Assembly: GCF_002443255.2 (NCBI RefSeq) | Contig: NW_019211455.1 | Span: 24,096,479 to 24,160,478 of the forward strand | DNA length: 64,000 nucleotides | Source: Varroa destructor | Lineage: Eukaryota > Arthropoda > Arachnida > Mesostigmata > Varroidae | Reading direction: 5' to 3' | In this document: piece after piece, positions 60,401 to 64,000 of the stretch | How the letters are laid out: each line of letters begins with the position of its first letter | How positions within the stretch are numbered: the stretch's first letter is position 1 | Position numbers and translations under genes: made by a program | The notes under the pieces: model-generated | Told to the model about the DNA's origin: nothing | Seen by the model: the letters and a program-made list of their open reading frames with translations, nothing else | The model's database searches: none

Positions 60401-63400
60401 ATAGCATAACACGCAGCTAAAAAAAACAAAAGACCTTTCCTTTAATAGCCCCTATAGAAATAATTGATGTAGATAGTAGGGTATAAAATGTATGTTTTGT
60501 GATTTTCTATATTGATTGAATAAGAAAATATGCTGGATCGACAAAAATTATTTTCTAGAACATTTTTGCTCATGCCGTTCCTGCAGTGCCAGCTAACAGA
60601 AATTAATTTTTCAAATGTGATCTTTATTTTCCTCTAATAAGACAATAGAACAGCTCGCGAAACGCATTCGTAATCGAAGGGACTAAGATTGACGGCATTA
60701 GTCGATGCAAGCGAACAGGATCTGCTTAGGGTAATCTCGCTAAACCGCAGACAGATTACGGAAAACCCGGAGGAAAAAATGGGCCGTGAATGTGTTTGTA
60801 CAATCGTCTGAGAGGCGCTTAGGGTGCATCCCTGAGATGCCCCGCTTTCGTTTAGTAGTGTCATAACTCTATGTGCCATTCCCTTTTGTTACAGGTCGAC
60901 TTACGCGAAAACATCGACGCCGAAACCAGGGTCGGACAGCAAAGGTTTGAAAAATAAGAATGTTACGAACAACAAACAACAAGCATATTCTCTTATTATG
61001 TAAAATCGAAGAACGTGAAGAAATGCAAGTCCAACAAATACCGTTTACCAAAAAAAGGGGAAAAGACTCAAGTTCGGCGATGATATTTAAATAGGCCATC
61101 AGCACGAGCATGTATTAGTTCTAACGAGTATAGCTCTCGACGATTCACAAGGCAGGCGGCGGCGGCAGCAGCAGCACTGTGAGTCAACTGCATCGATGAC
61201 AGCAATGGGTGGCTGACTGGCTTACCACTTGGTAACTGTGTATTTTCTATGTAGAAGATGATAATGATTCCATCGGCGTCAGAAATTGTCAACTGATCAA
61301 GAGGCAATAAGTACGTGTCAAGTCAACTGTGCGGTCCACAGCCTCGTTTGGCCGAGTGGCCAAATGAATGTTGCATGTCATCATAACTTTCCTTACGAGA
61401 TGTGCCTGTTTTTCGCACGACGACGGCCAAAATATGGGCTCTGGCCTTGTGCCGTGTTCGTAGAAAGTCCTAACGAACGCTTTGTTACGATTACGGACTT
61501 ACAGCGGGTATCGACGCTTTATAACCGACAAACGAGCGAACGGTCGCTATAGCACTCTGGCTGCTTCCAAGTTTGTCAGTTTACATACACTACAGCTTCT
61601 GTCGTTGTTGGTAAGATAATTAGCTAACAAACGATTAAACTTTACTCTTTAGCGTGCAGCAGAACAGTAGAAGACACAGCAGAAGAGGAGGCAACAGAGA
61701 TGGTGGCCAGCCGCTCACTCAGGGGTATAATAACAGAGCTCTTTCAAGAGCAAAGGAGAAATAGAGAGACTTTCCCTAGCAAGAACATGATGAGGCAACG
61801 ATAACGTGCGTGCTTCAGCACTCCGATTGTTGCTATAGTAATAGTTAGGACCTTGATTGCTATCACTTGCCATCGCAAGAGTCACCCACAACCAGCGTCC
61901 TGCGCAATTGCTTTTAGGGCCACTATATGCGCGCGTTCCCCTAGAGTTATGGCAGTTAGCGCTTTGTGGCCCTTCTTCTTCTGCTAAAAGAAATAGATAG
62001 CAGTCTCAGCGATAGAAGGCTTTCGTTGACCTCCTAGTGTTAATATTATATACAGCATCTCCGTGACTTGAACAAGCTGGGGAATTTCCGAGCAATGGTC
62101 TACTCTACTTAGGTAATGCTATCCGTGAGGACGAAGTTTTCACATTAAGTTTACCGTGAGGTAGGTCTGACCAGTCCCTGAAATTTCATTACGTAATTAT
62201 AATATGCAGCGGTATATAAAGCAGCAGAGGGAGCGTTGGCTCGTGTATACCAAGCGTCAAGAAAAAAAGAGACCACCAATCGTTTGAACTTCCTCATTAT
62301 GCAAGCCTTATTATACGAAAGTACAATGTTGAAATATATCTCTAAGAGGATTATTTCAAGTTCGTTGAGCAAAAAGTACAGGCTTACAGAGGTGGATCTT
62401 TTTCTTCAAGCGATAGATTACGTATTTAAATAGCAGGAACGTGCCTAGATACGGTTGGAGATTTAGCTTAATTTTCAAAAACGTATCCATCTGGTGCTGT
62501 CTGCTATTTATACGATACAAGGTGCACGTTGACTAATCTGTCAGAACGTTGAAACTCAAGCAAGAGATGTGTGAACGATAGAGATGTTTGCAATACAACA
62601 AGAATCGCTTAATAGGTTACAAATTCAAGTAATACATTTCTGCGAGCCCGTTAAATAAATGCTGCCTCTACGGGTTCTCCACAGAGAGCAGTAGACGGAA
62701 GGTTGTAGGAAACGTCACTGTCAATAATTCATTCAACATACGGGCTATTTGTATAGCAGGAGTACTCTGCTTGGAACAAGAACTTCAGGTAGAATACTTT
62801 TTTCTTCTTTAGGACTAATTTACATTTCAGGTATACTTTAGTTCTTAAGTTATTCGTTTGTTCTCTAACCACCTGGAACCGTTTCCGAAACTGTACCCGA
62901 TCACAATAACATCGTTGAATAGCAACCACGTTCATTTATCACAGATGTGTCCTAAAAGGATTAAATGCTAAACACGTCTATTTGCCTGACAAAATCAAAC
63001 CTCGACGTATTTCCGAGTAGGATCCGACGTTCAGCTCAAGTCGATAAACCTTTGGATGCTTCGTTTTAGTTCAGAAGCCGTACTTCGCGCGTTGTTACAT
63101 TATAAACGGATATTTTAATGCATAAATAGAACAATGATTATAGTATCAAATCAGTAGTCAAATTATAAATTTTTACTCAGCGTTCGTTAGTTGTATCACT
63201 GCTAGATAAGCCTAATTTTCGTACTAGTCAAAAAGCATTATCACCGAACAGTCCGACGCCATCACGATAGTATATATTTCATCGGAGTGGACAACACATC
63301 AACAATGTATGCTTCCATAGAAATATCGATAAAGCTGCTTGAAACTGTTTAGAGCTGACTGTCAACTCTTCCTTTCACCAGGAGCCCTGCTATCGCTGCT

Positions 63401-64000
63401 TTACATTGCCTCATCAAGCAATCAAAAGAAAATTTTCATCAGAACTATATCAGGGAGTACCTCGAAGAGAACAAAATCGTGATTACACCCATCTCGTATT
63501 CGATTGCTCTTCTGATCTTTTATAGGGAGTCAAAGTGTGTCAGCGTTTAGGTCGACAATGCTACTTGAAGACAGCTTTGTTTATCTACATTAGAGTAGTG
63601 TTTTTTTTTATTGTTTCGTGATGGTTTGCTACACTTTAGTTCGGTGGACGTATTAATTTATTTCAACACAGTCTCTCTTACGGTTGGGTCAAATATTCCA
63701 CTATAATTCTATCAATCTATTTTCGTTGCTGATCTCAAAAGTGGGGCCTCCTTTAACAGCCAATGTGGAACATACAACACGGATCTGCGACGCCGATAGG
63801 GTCTGTAAGGTAGGAGGACCTCCAGCAAAATACCGTCTCCGATAACGTTAAGCAGTAACATCGTATGCAAAACATGAAAATGTTCACACAGTTGGCGCTG
63901 CCGTCATTTCCGCTGACCCACAACCATTTTTTTCTCTCATTTTCTTATTTGCGAAAGGTGTTTTTTACTGTTCTGAAATGTATGCGACGCCTACGAGAGA

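Larger units (their letters stand above)
38387..64000. other. right flank: 5' intron/upstream region of the Side-like gene, no gene recognised
   Basis: About 25.6 kb with no exon I can defend. GC-richer stretches lie near 46.6-48.8, 52.6-54.8 and 58.4-59.7 kb and could hold 5' UTR exons or promoters, but no clear core promoter was found. The longest open frame (plus strand, 56275-56763, 162 codons) has no recognisable domain, and its length is within chance for 64 kb at this base composition. No tRNA or other structural RNA seen. Confidence 0.5.

Noticed and set aside
61340..61360. GGCCGAGTGGCC, like the D-arm of a Leu/Ser tRNA
   Set aside because: No anticodon arm, T-arm or acceptor stem follows at the right spacing.

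Overview
The window is eukaryotic. Its coding signal comes as short exons separated by introns with GT...AG boundaries, in AT-leaning DNA full of microsatellites; there are no bacterial-style operons or ribosome binding sites. The one clear gene is on the minus strand between about 38.4 and 13.3 kb. It is a type I membrane protein of the Sidestep (Side) branch of the immunoglobulin superfamily, a family known from arthropods, where Side proteins are cell-surface partners of Beaten-path (Beat) proteins in axon guidance. The family and the intron sizes (0.5-5.8 kb) point to an arthropod. A mesostigmatid mite such as Varroa would fit, but nothing in the window fixes the species.

Layout on the minus strand, 5' to 3' (descending coordinates): exon 1 carries a V-set Ig domain (38386-38006). 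Exons 2+3 carry Ig2 (36296-36186, 34326-34114), exons 4+5 Ig3 (28257-28096, 26270-26136), and exon 6 with most of exon 7 Ig4 (23289-23128, 22285-22080). The end of exon 7 with exon 8 forms Ig5 (21370-21160). Exon 9 is a fibronectin type III domain (20215-19963), exon 10 the membrane segment (17820-17645), and exons 11 and 12 the cytoplasmic tail (14644-14277, 13805-13341, ending in TAG). The twelve exons stay in phase and give about 946 residues without the signal peptide. The exon or exons carrying the start codon and signal peptide lie upstream, in 38.4-64 kb or beyond, and I could not place them with confidence.

The left flank (1-13.3 kb) holds no convincing gene. It has weak, broken traces of transposable elements: a Ty3/gypsy-like integrase tail on the minus strand touching an RNase H-like stretch on the plus strand near position 600, and a mariner-like transposase end near 3.3 kb. 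It also has two perfect hairpins and a 23-bp tandem repeat. The right flank (38.4-64 kb) has no recognisable protein gene. It is either the long 5' intron/promoter region of the Side gene or intergenic.

The observations most worth a second look are: a signal-peptide-like first exon inside intron 10 on the same strand (16415-16352), a T25 homopolymer next to the exon 4 acceptor, a tyrosine motif with ITIM form in the tail, a low-complexity insertion in Ig1, and the rearranged retroelement fragments at the left edge. I found no evidence for a wholly new system.
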